Source of the DNA: Vibrio sp. SCSIO 43135
GTDB taxonomy: Bacteria; Pseudomonadota; Gammaproteobacteria; Enterobacterales; Vibrionaceae
Length of the DNA stretch: 64,000 nucleotides
Reading direction: 5' to 3'
Assembly: GCF_023716665.1 (NCBI RefSeq)
Contig: NZ_CP071860.1
Coordinates: 1,116,001 to 1,180,000, forward strand
Shown here one piece after another: positions 44,949 to 53,649 of the stretch; the stretch's first letter is position 1; the number at the start of each line of letters is the position of its first letter. Both the position numbers and the translations under genes were made by a program. The notes beneath the pieces were generated by a model. It did no database searches and had not been told where the DNA came from. It saw nothing but the letters and a program-made list of their open reading frames with translations.

Positions 44949-46148
44949 ATGTCTGACATAAAAAGCTCATCCACTCAACTTAGTATCATCGGGCTCATTG
45001 CCGCATTAATGGGGATCGGACAAAATGGTTTATTGGTTTCGTTACCTTTCTTGGTAGAGCATTCGGCTTTTTCTCTTCCTACTTGGTCGATTCTGATTGC
45101 GATCGGCAGCCTATTGTTTTTACCTGCCGCTCCTTATTGGGGAAGACAGAGCGACCAGTCCGGCCCCAAACGAGTCGTGATACAAGCGCTATTTGGTATG
45201 ACAATCAGTTTCTTAATGCTGGTAAGCTTTACCATGTTGAGCCACCTAGAGTCGCAGTGGGTAGCGCTATGTCTTGCAGGCCTTGTCATAGCTAGGGTTA
45301 TATACGGTTGTACGGTAGCTGGCATGGTGCCAGCCAGTCAGCACTGGGCCATTTTGCTTTGTGGTGAAGGGAATCGAGTTCAAGCCATTACCAGCGTCAG
45401 CATAGGCTTAAGTACTGGTCGATTAGTTGGACCGATTTTGTCGATATTTCTATTGAAGGTCTCCCCTTTCGCACCACTAATGATGATGGTGATTCTTCCT
45501 GCTATCGCGCTGTTGGCGGCATTCTGGTTGCCTTCTCCCACCTTCGAGAAAAAGAAGCCAACAGACCCACACACTAAACCCTCATGGCTATCGATGCCCG
45601 AACGTTCTCTGCTGCCTTACCTCACATCAGGACTGCTACTGTGTACGGTGGTTGCGCTCCTTCAGTATAACTTCTCACCTTTGATTGGTAGCGTAACCGA
45701 ATGGCCAACCAGCAAAATCAGTGACTGGATTGGGGTACTCTTAACCGTTGGGGCGGCATTCACACTTGGTACTCAAGTTTTGGTGATCAAGAAAAAGCGT
45801 GTTTCGTTAAAAACCATGTATCAGTTCGGTGCTGGCGCTATGGTGTTGGGGCTAACCCTGTTTTTATCGGCTAACGTCTGGGTATTTGTTGCGGCGATGG
45901 CTATCGCGTTTAGTGGAGCGGCGTTACTTGTACCCGCCTATACTGCTGGAGCGACCGAACAAAACCCCGATGCCCCGGGGGCAACGTCTGGATTCATTTC
46001 TATGTCTCACACCCTTGGTTACGGGTTAGCGTCGCTCCTTGCGGTCACATCCACTTATTCTCCAAACTACCCTATCTTTATTGGTATCTCGCTTTCTACC
46101 ATTGTGTTGGTAATCTCACTCGTGGTTTACCGTTCAAAAAGCACGTAG
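44949..46148 (+). CDS. MFS transporter, probable siderophore exporter (ShiF/IucE-like position)
   Basis: A 399-residue major facilitator with about 12 membrane helices. Signs are Gly-Arg-Gln-Ser-Asp-Gln-Ser-Gly-Pro-Lys-Arg between helices 2 and 3, the conserved MFS loop, and Arg-Leu-Val-Gly-Pro in helix 5. It stands divergent from iucA with a Fur-box-like site before it, the same arrangement as shiF at enteric aerobactin loci, so export of aerobactin is likely. Sequence alone only proves the superfamily. No strong ribosome site precedes the ATG. Confidence 0.75.
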   Translation: MSDIKSSSTQLSIIGLIAALMGIGQNGLLVSLPFLVEHSAFSLPTWSILIAIGSLLFLPAAPYWGRQSDQSGPKRVVIQALFGMTISFLMLVSFTMLSHLESQWVALCLAGLVIARVIYGCTVAGMVPASQHWAILLCGEGNRVQAITSVSIGLSTGRLVGPILSIFLLKVSPFAPLMMMVILPAIALLAAFWLPSPTFEKKKPTDPHTKPSWLSMPERSLLPYLTSGLLLCTVVALLQYNFSPLIGSVTEWPTSKISDWIGVLLTVGAAFTLGTQVLVIKKKRVSLKTMYQFGAGAMVLGLTLFLSANVWVFVAAMAIAFSGAALLVPAYTAGATEQNPDAPGATSGFISMSHTLGYGLASLLAVTSTYSPNYPIFIGISLSTIVLVISLVVYRSKST

Positions 46149-46228
46149 CCCTATCGACAATACTCTTAATTCTTACGCTTAAATTTGAGTTTTTACTCAA
46201 GTTTGAGCATCTGCAAACCCTCCGAAAA

Positions 46229-46238
46229 TTGCATACAA
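46229..46238. promoter_or_regulatory. TTGCATACAA, GntR-type core like that before the GntR gene
   Basis: Nine of ten bases match TTGTATACAA, the core also approached at 35275-35284. It is about 235 bases before xdhA. A single ten-base match can occur by chance. Confidence 0.35.
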
Positions 46239-46281
46239 TTATGTAAACATGGTTAAATTTTTTGCAATTATTTAAACATGG
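46237..46281. repeat. Direct repeat AATTAT-N-TAAACATGG
   Basis: AATTATGTAAACATGG at 46237-46252 and AATTATTTAAACATGG at 46266-46281 differ by one base and are 29 bases apart, about three helical turns. Such spacing suits two protein molecules on one face of the DNA. Confidence 0.55.
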
Positions 46282-46384
46282 AAGATTTAACAAAAAGTTA
46301 ATATATTACATAAAGTTACATAGACACTAGAGCAAAACAAAAAAGTAATACAATCTTCGTTGTTGCATTTTTGTAAATAAATAG

Positions 46385-46400
46385 TTGACCTTCAGGTCAA
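46385..46400. promoter_or_regulatory. Palindrome TTGACC-N4-GGTCAA before xdhA, site 1
   Basis: A perfect six-base-arm palindrome with the spacer TTCA. It is 73 bases before the xdhA start and 28 bases, centre to centre, from site 2. Confidence 0.65.
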
Positions 46401-46412
46401 ATTATCCAATTA

Positions 46413-46428
46413 TTGACCCAAAGGTCAG
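46413..46428. promoter_or_regulatory. Palindrome TTGACC-N4-GGTCAG before xdhA, site 2
   Basis: Same arms as site 1 except for the last base; spacer CAAA. Its TTGACC could serve as a -35 hexamer, so a bound protein would act directly on RNA polymerase entry. Confidence 0.65.
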
Positions 46429-46472
46429 AAAAATAATATTGGAATCATAGTGTCAATGTACAAGGAGGTCTC

Positions 46473-47918
46473 TTGATTACTTTCCTACTCAATCAAGAAA
46501 TCAGACAAGAAGAGAACTTGTCGCCCAATATGACGGTGTTGAACTACCTTCGCACCAAGATAAATAAAACAGGTACCAAGGAAGGCTGTGGTTCAGGCGA
46601 CTGTGGTGCATGTACCGTAGTATTGGGTGAACTGGTTGACGGTCAATTAGAGTACCGCTCAGTGAACTCTTGTCTTACATTTGTTTCAGCCCTTCACGGT
46701 AAACAATTAATCACCGTAGAAGATCTACAAAACAAAGACAAATCACTGCACCCAGTTCAGCAAGCCGTTGTCGACTTCCACGGCTCTCAGTGTGGTTACT
46801 GTACTCCGGGCTTCATCATGTCGATGTTTGCGCTTGGCAAGAATAAGCCAAACGCGGACAAAGAAGATGTAATGGAATCTCTGGCAGGTAACTTATGTCG
46901 CTGTACCGGCTACCGCCCTATCGTAGATGCGGCGCTGTCTCTTTCGACTGAAAAACCACTGCTAGACCAATTTGCAGAACTTGAACGCCGCACCATTGAA
47001 AAGCTGGAAAGCATTCAAGATAAAGAGGCAAGCCTTCGCTACGGCCACCTAACCGCATTCTCACCGAAATCTACTGATGAGTTAGCGAAACTATTCAAAG
47101 CGCACCCAAGTGCGAAATTGGTTGCCGGTGGTACAGACTTGGCACTAGAAGTGACTCAATTCCATCGTGAGATTGAAACGCTGATCAGCGTCAACCTTGT
47201 AGAAGATATGAAGATCTGTGAGGAAACAGAAGACAGCCTAGTGATCGGTGCAAACCTACCAATCAGTGATGCTTACTCGCTATTGAAAAAGCACTACCCA
47301 GATTTTGGTGAGCTGTTGCACCGCTTTGCGTCTTTGCAAGTACGTAACCAAGGCACAATTGGTGGGAACGTTGCGAACGCATCACCAATCGGGGATACCC
47401 CACCGCTACTGATTGCGCTTGATGCACAGATCAAACTGCGCTGTGGTGACGAGTCGCGCACAATGCCAATCGAAGATTACTTCATTAGCTACAAAGTGAC
47501 CGCACAACAAGAGAGCGAATTCATCGAGCAAATCATCATTCCGAAACCTACGCAGGATACGTTCAAAGCGTACAAGCTGTCTAAGCGTCTGGATGATGAC
47601 ATTTCAGCAGTATGTGGTGCTTTCGACATCCAAATTGATAATGGCGTGGTAACACAAGCGCGCATCGCCTTTGGCGGTATGGCGGCTACACCGAAACGCG
47701 CCAATGGCTGTGAAGCTGCACTGGTAGGCCAAGCTTGGAACGACGAAACGATTCAAAAAGCCATGGCTGAATTGTACAACGACTTCGAGCCGCTTTCTGA
47801 TTTCCGTGCGAGCCAAGAGTACCGTTCACTTACGGCTGCGAACATGCTGCGTCGCTACTACATCGAAACGCAGAACAAGAACAACCAAATCGAAACAAGG
47901 GTAACGTCTTATGTCTAA
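46473..47918 (+). CDS. xdhA: Xanthine dehydrogenase small subunit XdhA (2Fe-2S and FAD)
   Basis: A 481-residue electron-transfer subunit. Two 2Fe-2S clusters are held by Cys39, Cys44, Cys47 and Cys67 and by Cys106, Cys109, Cys141 and Cys143. The FAD domain begins after residue 185 and contains Ala-Gly-Gly-Thr-Asp-Leu and Gly-Thr-Ile-Gly-Gly-Asn. It passes electrons from the XdhB molybdenum centre to NAD+. The start codon is TTG at 46473; the ribosome site AAGGAGGT is nearly perfect and four bases away, and no ATG fits. xdhB overlaps the end by eight bases. Confidence 0.93.
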   Translation: MITFLLNQEIRQEENLSPNMTVLNYLRTKINKTGTKEGCGSGDCGACTVVLGELVDGQLEYRSVNSCLTFVSALHGKQLITVEDLQNKDKSLHPVQQAVVDFHGSQCGYCTPGFIMSMFALGKNKPNADKEDVMESLAGNLCRCTGYRPIVDAALSLSTEKPLLDQFAELERRTIEKLESIQDKEASLRYGHLTAFSPKSTDELAKLFKAHPSAKLVAGGTDLALEVTQFHREIETLISVNLVEDMKICEETEDSLVIGANLPISDAYSLLKKHYPDFGELLHRFASLQVRNQGTIGGNVANASPIGDTPPLLIALDAQIKLRCGDESRTMPIEDYFISYKVTAQQESEFIEQIIIPKPTQDTFKAYKLSKRLDDDISAVCGAFDIQIDNGVVTQARIAFGGMAATPKRANGCEAALVGQAWNDETIQKAMAELYNDFEPLSDFRASQEYRSLTAANMLRRYYIETQNKNNQIETRVTSYV

Positions 47919-50301
47919 TGCACACCACAACTCGATGAGCCACGAGGAAATGGTGGCTATCGCTAAACAAGACTTGAAAACCGGCGTAGGTAAAAGCGTT
48001 AAGCACGACAGTGCACCTAAGCAGGTAACAGGTGAAGCGGTTTACATTGACGACCGCCTAGAGTTTCCAAACCAATTACACGTATACGCTCGCCTATCAA
48101 CACAAGCGCACGCGAAGATCACCAAGATCGACCTAGAGCCTTGTTACGAGTTTGAAGGCGTTGCGATTGCGATTACCGCTGAAGACGTACCTGGCCAACT
48201 AGACATTGGTGCAATCTTGCCGGGCGACCCTCTACTGGCTGATGGCAAAGTAGAATACTACGGCCAACCTGTCATTGCGGTAGCCGCAAACGATTTAGAA
48301 ACGGCTCGAAAAGCCGCACACGCAGCAATCATCGAATATGAAGCACTACCAGCGATTCTTGATGTTAAAGAAGCTCTGGCTAAAAAGCACTTCGTGACCG
48401 AAAGCCACCAGCAAAAGCGCGGCGATTCAGCCAAAGCACTGGCGAATGCAAAACACGTCATCGAAGGTGACCTAGAGGTTGGTGGTCAAGAACACTTCTA
48501 CTTAGAGACACAAACCAGTAGCGTGATGCCAACAGAAGACGGCGGCATGATTGTTTACACCTCAACTCAGAACCCAACGGAAGTTCAAAAGCTGGTGTCT
48601 GAAGTTCTAGGTGTACCAATGCACAAAGTCGTGATTGATATGCGCCGTATGGGTGGTGGTTTCGGTGGTAAAGAGACCCAAGCAGCCTCTCCAGCTTGTA
48701 TGGCTGCCGTGATTGCTCGCTTAACCGGTCGACCAACCAAAATGCGCCTACTTCGTAACGAAGACATGCAGCAAACAGGTAAACGTCACCCGTTCTACAA
48801 TCAATACAAAGTAGGTTTTGATGACAATGGTGTGATTCAAGGTGCCGACATTGTGGTGTCAGGTAACTGTGGTTACTCACCAGACTTATCGAGCTCAATT
48901 GTAGACCGTGCAATGTTCCACTCTGACAATGCCTACTACCTTGGTGATGCAACAGTAACTGGTCACCGTTGTAAGACAAACACTGCGTCTAACACCGCTT
49001 ACCGTGGTTTTGGTGGCCCACAAGGCATGATGACTATTGAACACATCATGGACGAAATTGCTCGCTACCTGAAAAAAGATCCGTTGGAAGTACGTAAAGC
49101 GAACTATTATGGAGAAGAAGGCCGTAATGTCACGCACTACTACCAAACCGTTGAAGACAACTTTCTTCCTGAGATCACCGAAAAACTTGAACAAAGCAGT
49201 GACTACCACGCTCGCCGTAAAGAAATTGCAGAGTTCAACAAGCAAAGCCCTATTCTGAAGAAAGGCCTTGCAATCACACCTGTGAAATTCGGTATCTCGT
49301 TTACTGCGACTTTCTTGAACCAGGCAGGTGCTCTAATCCATATCTACACCGATGGCAGTATTCATTTGAATCACGGCGGTACGGAAATGGGCCAAGGCTT
49401 GAACATCAAAGTGGCACAAATTGTTGCAGAGGAGTTCCAAGTCGATGTCGAACGTATCCAGATCACCGCTACAAACACAGACAAAGTTCCGAACACATCA
49501 CCGACCGCAGCCTCATCGGGCGCCGACCTCAACGGTAAGGCCGCGCAAAACGCAGCCCTAACCATTAAGCAGCGCTTGATTGACTTCGCGTCTGCGCACT
49601 TCAAAGTGTCGCCAGAAGAAGTTGTGTTCAAGAACGGTATGATTCAAATTCGCGATGAAATCATGACATTCGAAGCGTTTGTTCAACTCGCTTGGTTTAA
49701 CCAGATTTCACTGTCGAGTACCGGTTTCTACCGTACACCTAAGATTTACTACGATCACGAAAAAGCACGTGGACGCCCATTCTACTACTACGCGTATGGA
49801 GCATCTTGTTCTGAAGTGATCATCGACACCCTAACTGGTGAGTACAAAATCTTGCGCGTTGACATCCTGCACGATGTAGGTGCATCACTAAACCCAGCGA
49901 TCGATATCGGTCAGGTTGAAGGTGGCTTTGTGCAAGGTGCAGGTTGGCTAACGACCGAAGAGCTAGTTTGGAACGAGCAAGGCCGCTTAATGACGAACGG
50001 CCCTGCAAGTTACAAGATTCCAGCCATTGCGGATATGCCTATCGACTTTAGAACGCATCTACTAGAAAACCGCAGCAACCCTGAAGACACCGTCTTCAAC
50101 TCGAAAGCGGTTGGTGAGCCTCCGTTCATGCTTGGCATGTCGGTTTGGAGCGCACTGAAAGATGCAGTGGCCTCTGTGGCCGTTGATGGCGCAATCCCTA
50201 AATTGAACACCCCTGCGACTCCTGAGCGTGTGCTTATGGCAGTACAGGAAGTGAGCCAAGGTGCTAAAAACACCACTGGCGCACAATCAGAAACAGCGTA
50301 G
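47911..50301 (+). CDS. xdhB: Xanthine dehydrogenase large molybdopterin-binding subunit XdhB
   Basis: A 796-residue catalytic subunit that hydroxylates hypoxanthine and xanthine to urate. Typical molybdenum-site segments are Arg-Arg-Met-Gly-Gly-Gly-Phe-Gly-Gly-Lys-Glu, Ala-Tyr-Arg-Gly-Phe-Gly-Gly-Pro-Gln, Gly-Gly-Thr-Glu-Met-Gly-Gln-Gly, and the catalytic Glu in Val-Gly-Glu-Pro-Pro-Phe near the C-terminus. The phenylalanine and arginine context fits a purine, not an aldehyde, oxidase. It overlaps xdhA by eight bases and is followed by a hairpin and then xdhC. Confidence 0.93.
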   Translation: MSNAHHNSMSHEEMVAIAKQDLKTGVGKSVKHDSAPKQVTGEAVYIDDRLEFPNQLHVYARLSTQAHAKITKIDLEPCYEFEGVAIAITAEDVPGQLDIGAILPGDPLLADGKVEYYGQPVIAVAANDLETARKAAHAAIIEYEALPAILDVKEALAKKHFVTESHQQKRGDSAKALANAKHVIEGDLEVGGQEHFYLETQTSSVMPTEDGGMIVYTSTQNPTEVQKLVSEVLGVPMHKVVIDMRRMGGGFGGKETQAASPACMAAVIARLTGRPTKMRLLRNEDMQQTGKRHPFYNQYKVGFDDNGVIQGADIVVSGNCGYSPDLSSSIVDRAMFHSDNAYYLGDATVTGHRCKTNTASNTAYRGFGGPQGMMTIEHIMDEIARYLKKDPLEVRKANYYGEEGRNVTHYYQTVEDNFLPEITEKLEQSSDYHARRKEIAEFNKQSPILKKGLAITPVKFGISFTATFLNQAGALIHIYTDGSIHLNHGGTEMGQGLNIKVAQIVAEEFQVDVERIQITATNTDKVPNTSPTAASSGADLNGKAAQNAALTIKQRLIDFASAHFKVSPEEVVFKNGMIQIRDEIMTFEAFVQLAWFNQISLSSTGFYRTPKIYYDHEKARGRPFYYYAYGASCSEVIIDTLTGEYKILRVDILHDVGASLNPAIDIGQVEGGFVQGAGWLTTEELVWNEQGRLMTNGPASYKIPAIADMPIDFRTHLLENRSNPEDTVFNSKAVGEPPFMLGMSVWSALKDAVASVAVDGAIPKLNTPATPERVLMAVQEVSQGAKNTTGAQSETA

Positions 50302-50315
50302 AAACTCGAAATCCC

Positions 50316-50335
50316 GCGCCAGAGCTTTCTGGCGC
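50316..50335 (+). repeat. Hairpin between xdhB and xdhC without a U-tract
   Basis: GCGCCAGA (50316-50323) pairs with TCTGGCGC (50328-50335) over GCTT. No T-run follows, so it is more likely an mRNA-stability or processing element inside the operon than a terminator. Confidence 0.6.
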
Positions 50336-50398
50336 ATAACGTCAAAGCAGAGACAAGAATAACAAGGGATGAGAAGTCGGAATCTCAAGGAGACAATG

Positions 50399-51214
50399 AT
50401 GTTTAAGGACAACTGGATTCATGAACTTGCCAAACTAGAAGAGAACTATGAACCGTGTGTAATGGTCACAGTGTTGGAAGACCGCGGTTCAGTTCCTAGA
50501 GACGCTGGAACCAAAATGCTGGTCACTCGCGACCGACTTATCGCCACGATTGGCGGTGGTCATTTAGAGCATATCGCCACCAAAATGGCGCGCGAGATGC
50601 TAATCGCAGGTGAGAAAGCATTAAAAGTTGAACGTTTTAATCTCGGTGCACGTCTTGGTCAGTGTTGCGGCGGAATGGCAACGTTAAGCTTCGAGCCAAT
50701 TGGTACCCAGCAAAATCATCTCGTTCTATTTGGTGCAGGTCATGTCGCTAAAGCCCTTTTGCACATTGTCTCTACCCTTCCTTTCCGAGTCACTTGGATT
50801 GACGAACGCGACGAAGTGTTCCCAGAAGAATTGCCACAGGGAGTAAAGAAGTTGGTCAGCGACGACCCTGTAGGCGAAGTCAAACACATGCCACCGAATA
50901 GCTACTATCTGGTGATGACCCACAATCATCAGCTCGATTTTGATTTAGCCAAAGCCATTATCGACCGTGAAGATAGCTGCTATTTCGGCATGATTGGCTC
51001 ACTCACTAAGCGTAAGAAATTCGACATGCGTTTAGAGCAGCGCGGTTATTCCCAACAGCAAATCGACACTATGATTTGCCCAATTGGAATCAGTTCTGTG
51101 AATGGTAAGCACCCAGCAGAAATTGCGGTATCGGTTGCGGGTGAACTAATCGCACACTATCAAGGCCACGCGCTTGAACAAAAGCGCCCTACGCCGCACA
51201 GTAAAACAGCTTAA
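50399..51214 (+). CDS. xdhC: Molybdenum cofactor insertion chaperone XdhC
   Basis: A 271-residue XdhC protein that binds the molybdenum cofactor, helps its sulfuration and inserts it into XdhB. Visible are the N-terminal Val-Leu-Glu-Asp-Arg-Gly-Ser-Val-Pro-Arg and Gly-Gly-Gly-His-Leu-Glu, the Cys-Cys-Gly-Gly motif near residue 90, and a C-terminal Rossmann-like region starting Leu-Phe-Gly-Ala-Gly-His-Val. AAGGAG is six bases before the ATG at 50399; another ATG lies one codon earlier and a third at 50369. It belongs to the xdh operon. Confidence 0.92.
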   Translation: MFKDNWIHELAKLEENYEPCVMVTVLEDRGSVPRDAGTKMLVTRDRLIATIGGGHLEHIATKMAREMLIAGEKALKVERFNLGARLGQCCGGMATLSFEPIGTQQNHLVLFGAGHVAKALLHIVSTLPFRVTWIDERDEVFPEELPQGVKKLVSDDPVGEVKHMPPNSYYLVMTHNHQLDFDLAKAIIDREDSCYFGMIGSLTKRKKFDMRLEQRGYSQQQIDTMICPIGISSVNGKHPAEIAVSVAGELIAHYQGHALEQKRPTPHSKTA

Positions 51215-51288
51215 GCGACATCAAAACTACAACAGTCGCTTCACTCCCACGCCATACTGTGTTGGGAGTAGGAAAAAGGAAGTAAAGC

Positions 51289-52623
51289 ATGACAACGCAA
51301 CGCAAAGCTTATCGAGCAAGCATTCTACATAGCGTAGCTGACCCGAAGGATGTCGGAATTGAAGACTCTTACCAATATTTCGAAGACGGAATTTTGGTGG
51401 TCGAAAATGGTCACGTCGTTGACCTTGGTGAAGCCGATGATGTTCTAGCTCGCCAACCTAAAACTCTCGAAGTGAAAGAATACAAAGATAAACTGATTAC
51501 GTCTGGTTTTATCGATACTCACATCCACTACCCACAAACCGGTATGATCGCTTCTTACGGCGAACAGCTACTGGATTGGTTAGAAAACTACACCTTCCCA
51601 GAAGAACGTCGCTTCAAGAATCCAGTCTACGCGCATAAAGTGGCGAAACTGTTCCTAGACGAACTGGCGAGCAACGGTACGACTACAGCACTAGTGTTCG
51701 GTACGGTTCATAAAGAGTCGGTAGATGTGTTCTTCGAAGAAGCAGAAAAGCGCAACGTTCGTATGATCGCAGGTAAGGTCCTGATGGATCGTAACGCGCC
51801 AGACTACCTGACAGACACGCCTGAGTCTGGCTACCAGGAATCAAAAGAGCTGATAGAAAAGTGGCACAACAAAGGTCGTCTGCTGTATGCGGTTACGCCA
51901 CGTTTCGCTCCAACCAGCACACCTGAACAGTTGGCGAAAGTCGGCCAACTGTTAGAAGAATACCCAGATGTGTATATGCACACTCACCTTTCTGAAAACA
52001 AGAAAGAGATCGAATGGGTACTTGACCTATTCCCAGAGCGCGACAGCTACCTAGATGCGTATGACCACTACGGCCTACTGCACAAACGTTCGGTGTTCGC
52101 TCACGGTATCCACCTTTCAGATTGTGAATGTAAGCGCTTAGCGGAAACAGAATCTGCCATCGCATTCTGCCCTACTTCGAACCTATTCCTAGGTTCTGGC
52201 CTATTCAAACTGCCAAAGCTGGAAGAGCATGGCGTTCGAGTCGGTATGGGGACAGATGTAGGTGCAGGTACCAGCTTCTCAATCTTGCAAACTATGAGTG
52301 AAGCGTACAAAGTTATGCAGCTTCAACAAGAAAAACTGCACCCAGCGAAGTCATTGTTCTTAGCAACGCTTGGCGGCGCACGCTCTCTTCACCTTGAAGA
52401 TAAAATTGGTAACTTAGAAGTCGGCAAAGAAGCAGATTTCGTGGTACTCGACCTGCATGCCACTCAGCTTATGCGCTTTAGAATGATGCAAGCGAAAACG
52501 CTTGAAGAAAAACTCTTCGTGCTAATGAGCCTTGGTGACGACCGCACCGTAAGCGAAACTTACGTGTTCGGCGAAAAAGCCTACGACGTCCACGTTGAAG
52601 ACCAAAAGAAGTTAGTAAGCTAA
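51289..52623 (+). CDS. guaD: Guanine deaminase
   Basis: A 444-residue amidohydrolase that converts guanine to xanthine and ammonia, supplying the substrate of XdhAB. Zinc ligands are His78 and His80 in Asp-Thr-His-Ile-His, a later His in His-Thr-His-Leu-Ser-Glu, a His in Phe-Ala-His-Gly-Ile-His, and Asp in Gly-Thr-Asp-Val-Gly-Ala-Gly. The Phe-Pro-Glu-Glu-Arg segment near residue 100 is characteristic of guanine deaminase. It is 75 bases after xdhC on the same strand and is closed by a terminator. Confidence 0.93.
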   Translation: MTTQRKAYRASILHSVADPKDVGIEDSYQYFEDGILVVENGHVVDLGEADDVLARQPKTLEVKEYKDKLITSGFIDTHIHYPQTGMIASYGEQLLDWLENYTFPEERRFKNPVYAHKVAKLFLDELASNGTTTALVFGTVHKESVDVFFEEAEKRNVRMIAGKVLMDRNAPDYLTDTPESGYQESKELIEKWHNKGRLLYAVTPRFAPTSTPEQLAKVGQLLEEYPDVYMHTHLSENKKEIEWVLDLFPERDSYLDAYDHYGLLHKRSVFAHGIHLSDCECKRLAETESAIAFCPTSNLFLGSGLFKLPKLEEHGVRVGMGTDVGAGTSFSILQTMSEAYKVMQLQQEKLHPAKSLFLATLGGARSLHLEDKIGNLEVGKEADFVVLDLHATQLMRFRMMQAKTLEEKLFVLMSLGDDRTVSETYVFGEKAYDVHVEDQKKLVS

Positions 52624-52632
52624 ATGATAAAG

Positions 52633-52656
52633 CGCCCTCTGATTGAGGGCGTTTTC
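52633..52656 (+). terminator. Rho-independent terminator after guaD
   Basis: CGCCCTC (52633-52639) pairs with GAGGGCG (52645-52651), followed by TTTTCTTT. It closes the xdh-guaD operon. Confidence 0.85.
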
Positions 52657-52915
52657 TTTGAAACCAGCACATAATTCCCCCCTACCATATCGCAATTCTC
52701 ATTTTTGAGAAAACACCCAACTCGACACTACTCAGACTTTACCCTAACACTGCACTGACACGAATTTTTACTGTCTCCCAGCTGGTAAGAACAATTCTCG
52801 TCACTTTGTCAGCGCTTTCTGATTCATATTAGAACCAGAAAATTCCTATATAAAACATTTCACCACTCAATATTATCTGCATTTTTCAACGTCAGTAATA
52901 TATGAGGTGCAGCCA

Positions 52916-53569
52916 ATGTTTAGGCTCTTACTATTAGCGAGTTTGTTTATTGCAGGATGCGCAAATGGATTGCCTACTCCAGATTTCAACGGAAACATCG
53001 CCCACGAACTGGAAGTTGGGAATGAGAAGATTTTTGTTGGTATTCCGTTGCTACTCGCACTGGAAGGATCCTCAGCAAGATTAGACGACGACTGGGTAGT
53101 CACCGCTGCACACAACAAGCCTATTCTGGCGTTAACGAGAGCCGAAGTGTACTACCACCCTGTCTGTGATATTGCGCTAGTGTACAACAAGCACGATGTC
53201 GACGATCCTCATGTTGGCGTTGTCCATAGCGGAGAAAAAGTCACGCATGTCGGGTACCCAATCGGCTTCCCTCTTTCCTCGAGCCAAGGGAAATACATTG
53301 GCGACATTTACGTTAATGGTTGGGAGAAATGCCAAATGTCTGGCACAACCGGCATCATTATGTCGGGCATGTCTGGCGGTGGTGTATACAACGGGAAGGG
53401 TGAGTTGATTGGCGTGAATCACGGCTTTACCAACTCAGATGTCACATGGGCGGATAAAAGCTATGAAAGCCCGGCAGTGTTTGTATCCCTTTTCTTCGTT
53501 CGTGATTGGTTGGAAGCAGTAACTGGGCATCAATACTTTCCAGCAAACAACCAGCCTTTAACATCTTAA
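52916..53569 (+). CDS. Lipoprotein with a trypsin-like serine protease fold
   Basis: A 217-residue protein with a lipobox (Phe-Ile-Ala-Gly-Cys15), so it should be anchored in the envelope. The rest follows the S1/trypsin-like order: His66 in Thr-Ala-Ala-His, Asp85 in Cys-Asp-Ile-Ala-Leu, and Ser153 in Gly-Met-Ser-Gly-Gly-Gly. The triad is complete, but at about 200 residues it is short for a secreted protease and its substrate is unknown. The ATG at 52916 has GAGGTG upstream. It is a single gene with its own terminator. Confidence 0.7.
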   Translation: MFRLLLLASLFIAGCANGLPTPDFNGNIAHELEVGNEKIFVGIPLLLALEGSSARLDDDWVVTAAHNKPILALTRAEVYYHPVCDIALVYNKHDVDDPHVGVVHSGEKVTHVGYPIGFPLSSSQGKYIGDIYVNGWEKCQMSGTTGIIMSGMSGGGVYNGKGELIGVNHGFTNSDVTWADKSYESPAVFVSLFFVRDWLEAVTGHQYFPANNQPLTS

Positions 53570-53613
53570 TCCAATATCTAGTGTTGTACGTCACTCAAGT
53601 TAGGCGCGCATTA

Positions 53614-53638
53614 AAAAGCCCCTATAAAAGGGGCTTTT
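53614..53638. terminator. Bidirectional terminator between the lipoprotein and DUF1254 genes
   Basis: AAAAGCCCC (53614-53622) pairs with GGGGCTTTT (53630-53638) over seven bases, with A and T runs at the ends. Confidence 0.9.
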
Positions 53639-53649
53639 CACTAAAGCTA

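Larger units (their letters stand above)
46149..46472. promoter_or_regulatory. xdhA control region
   Basis: An AT-rich gap of 324 bases with several operator-like elements, listed separately: TTGCATACAA at 46229, a 16-base direct repeat at 46237 and 46266, and two TTGACC-N4-GGTCA palindromes at 46385 and 46413. The TTGACC of the second palindrome could be a -35 box, with AATATT 16 bases later. No terminator for the MFS gene is seen. Confidence 0.5.

Noticed and set aside
48458..48979. A 173-codon antisense frame inside xdhB
   Set aside because: It is a shadow of the xdhB reading frame; its composition is not protein-like and there is no start signal.
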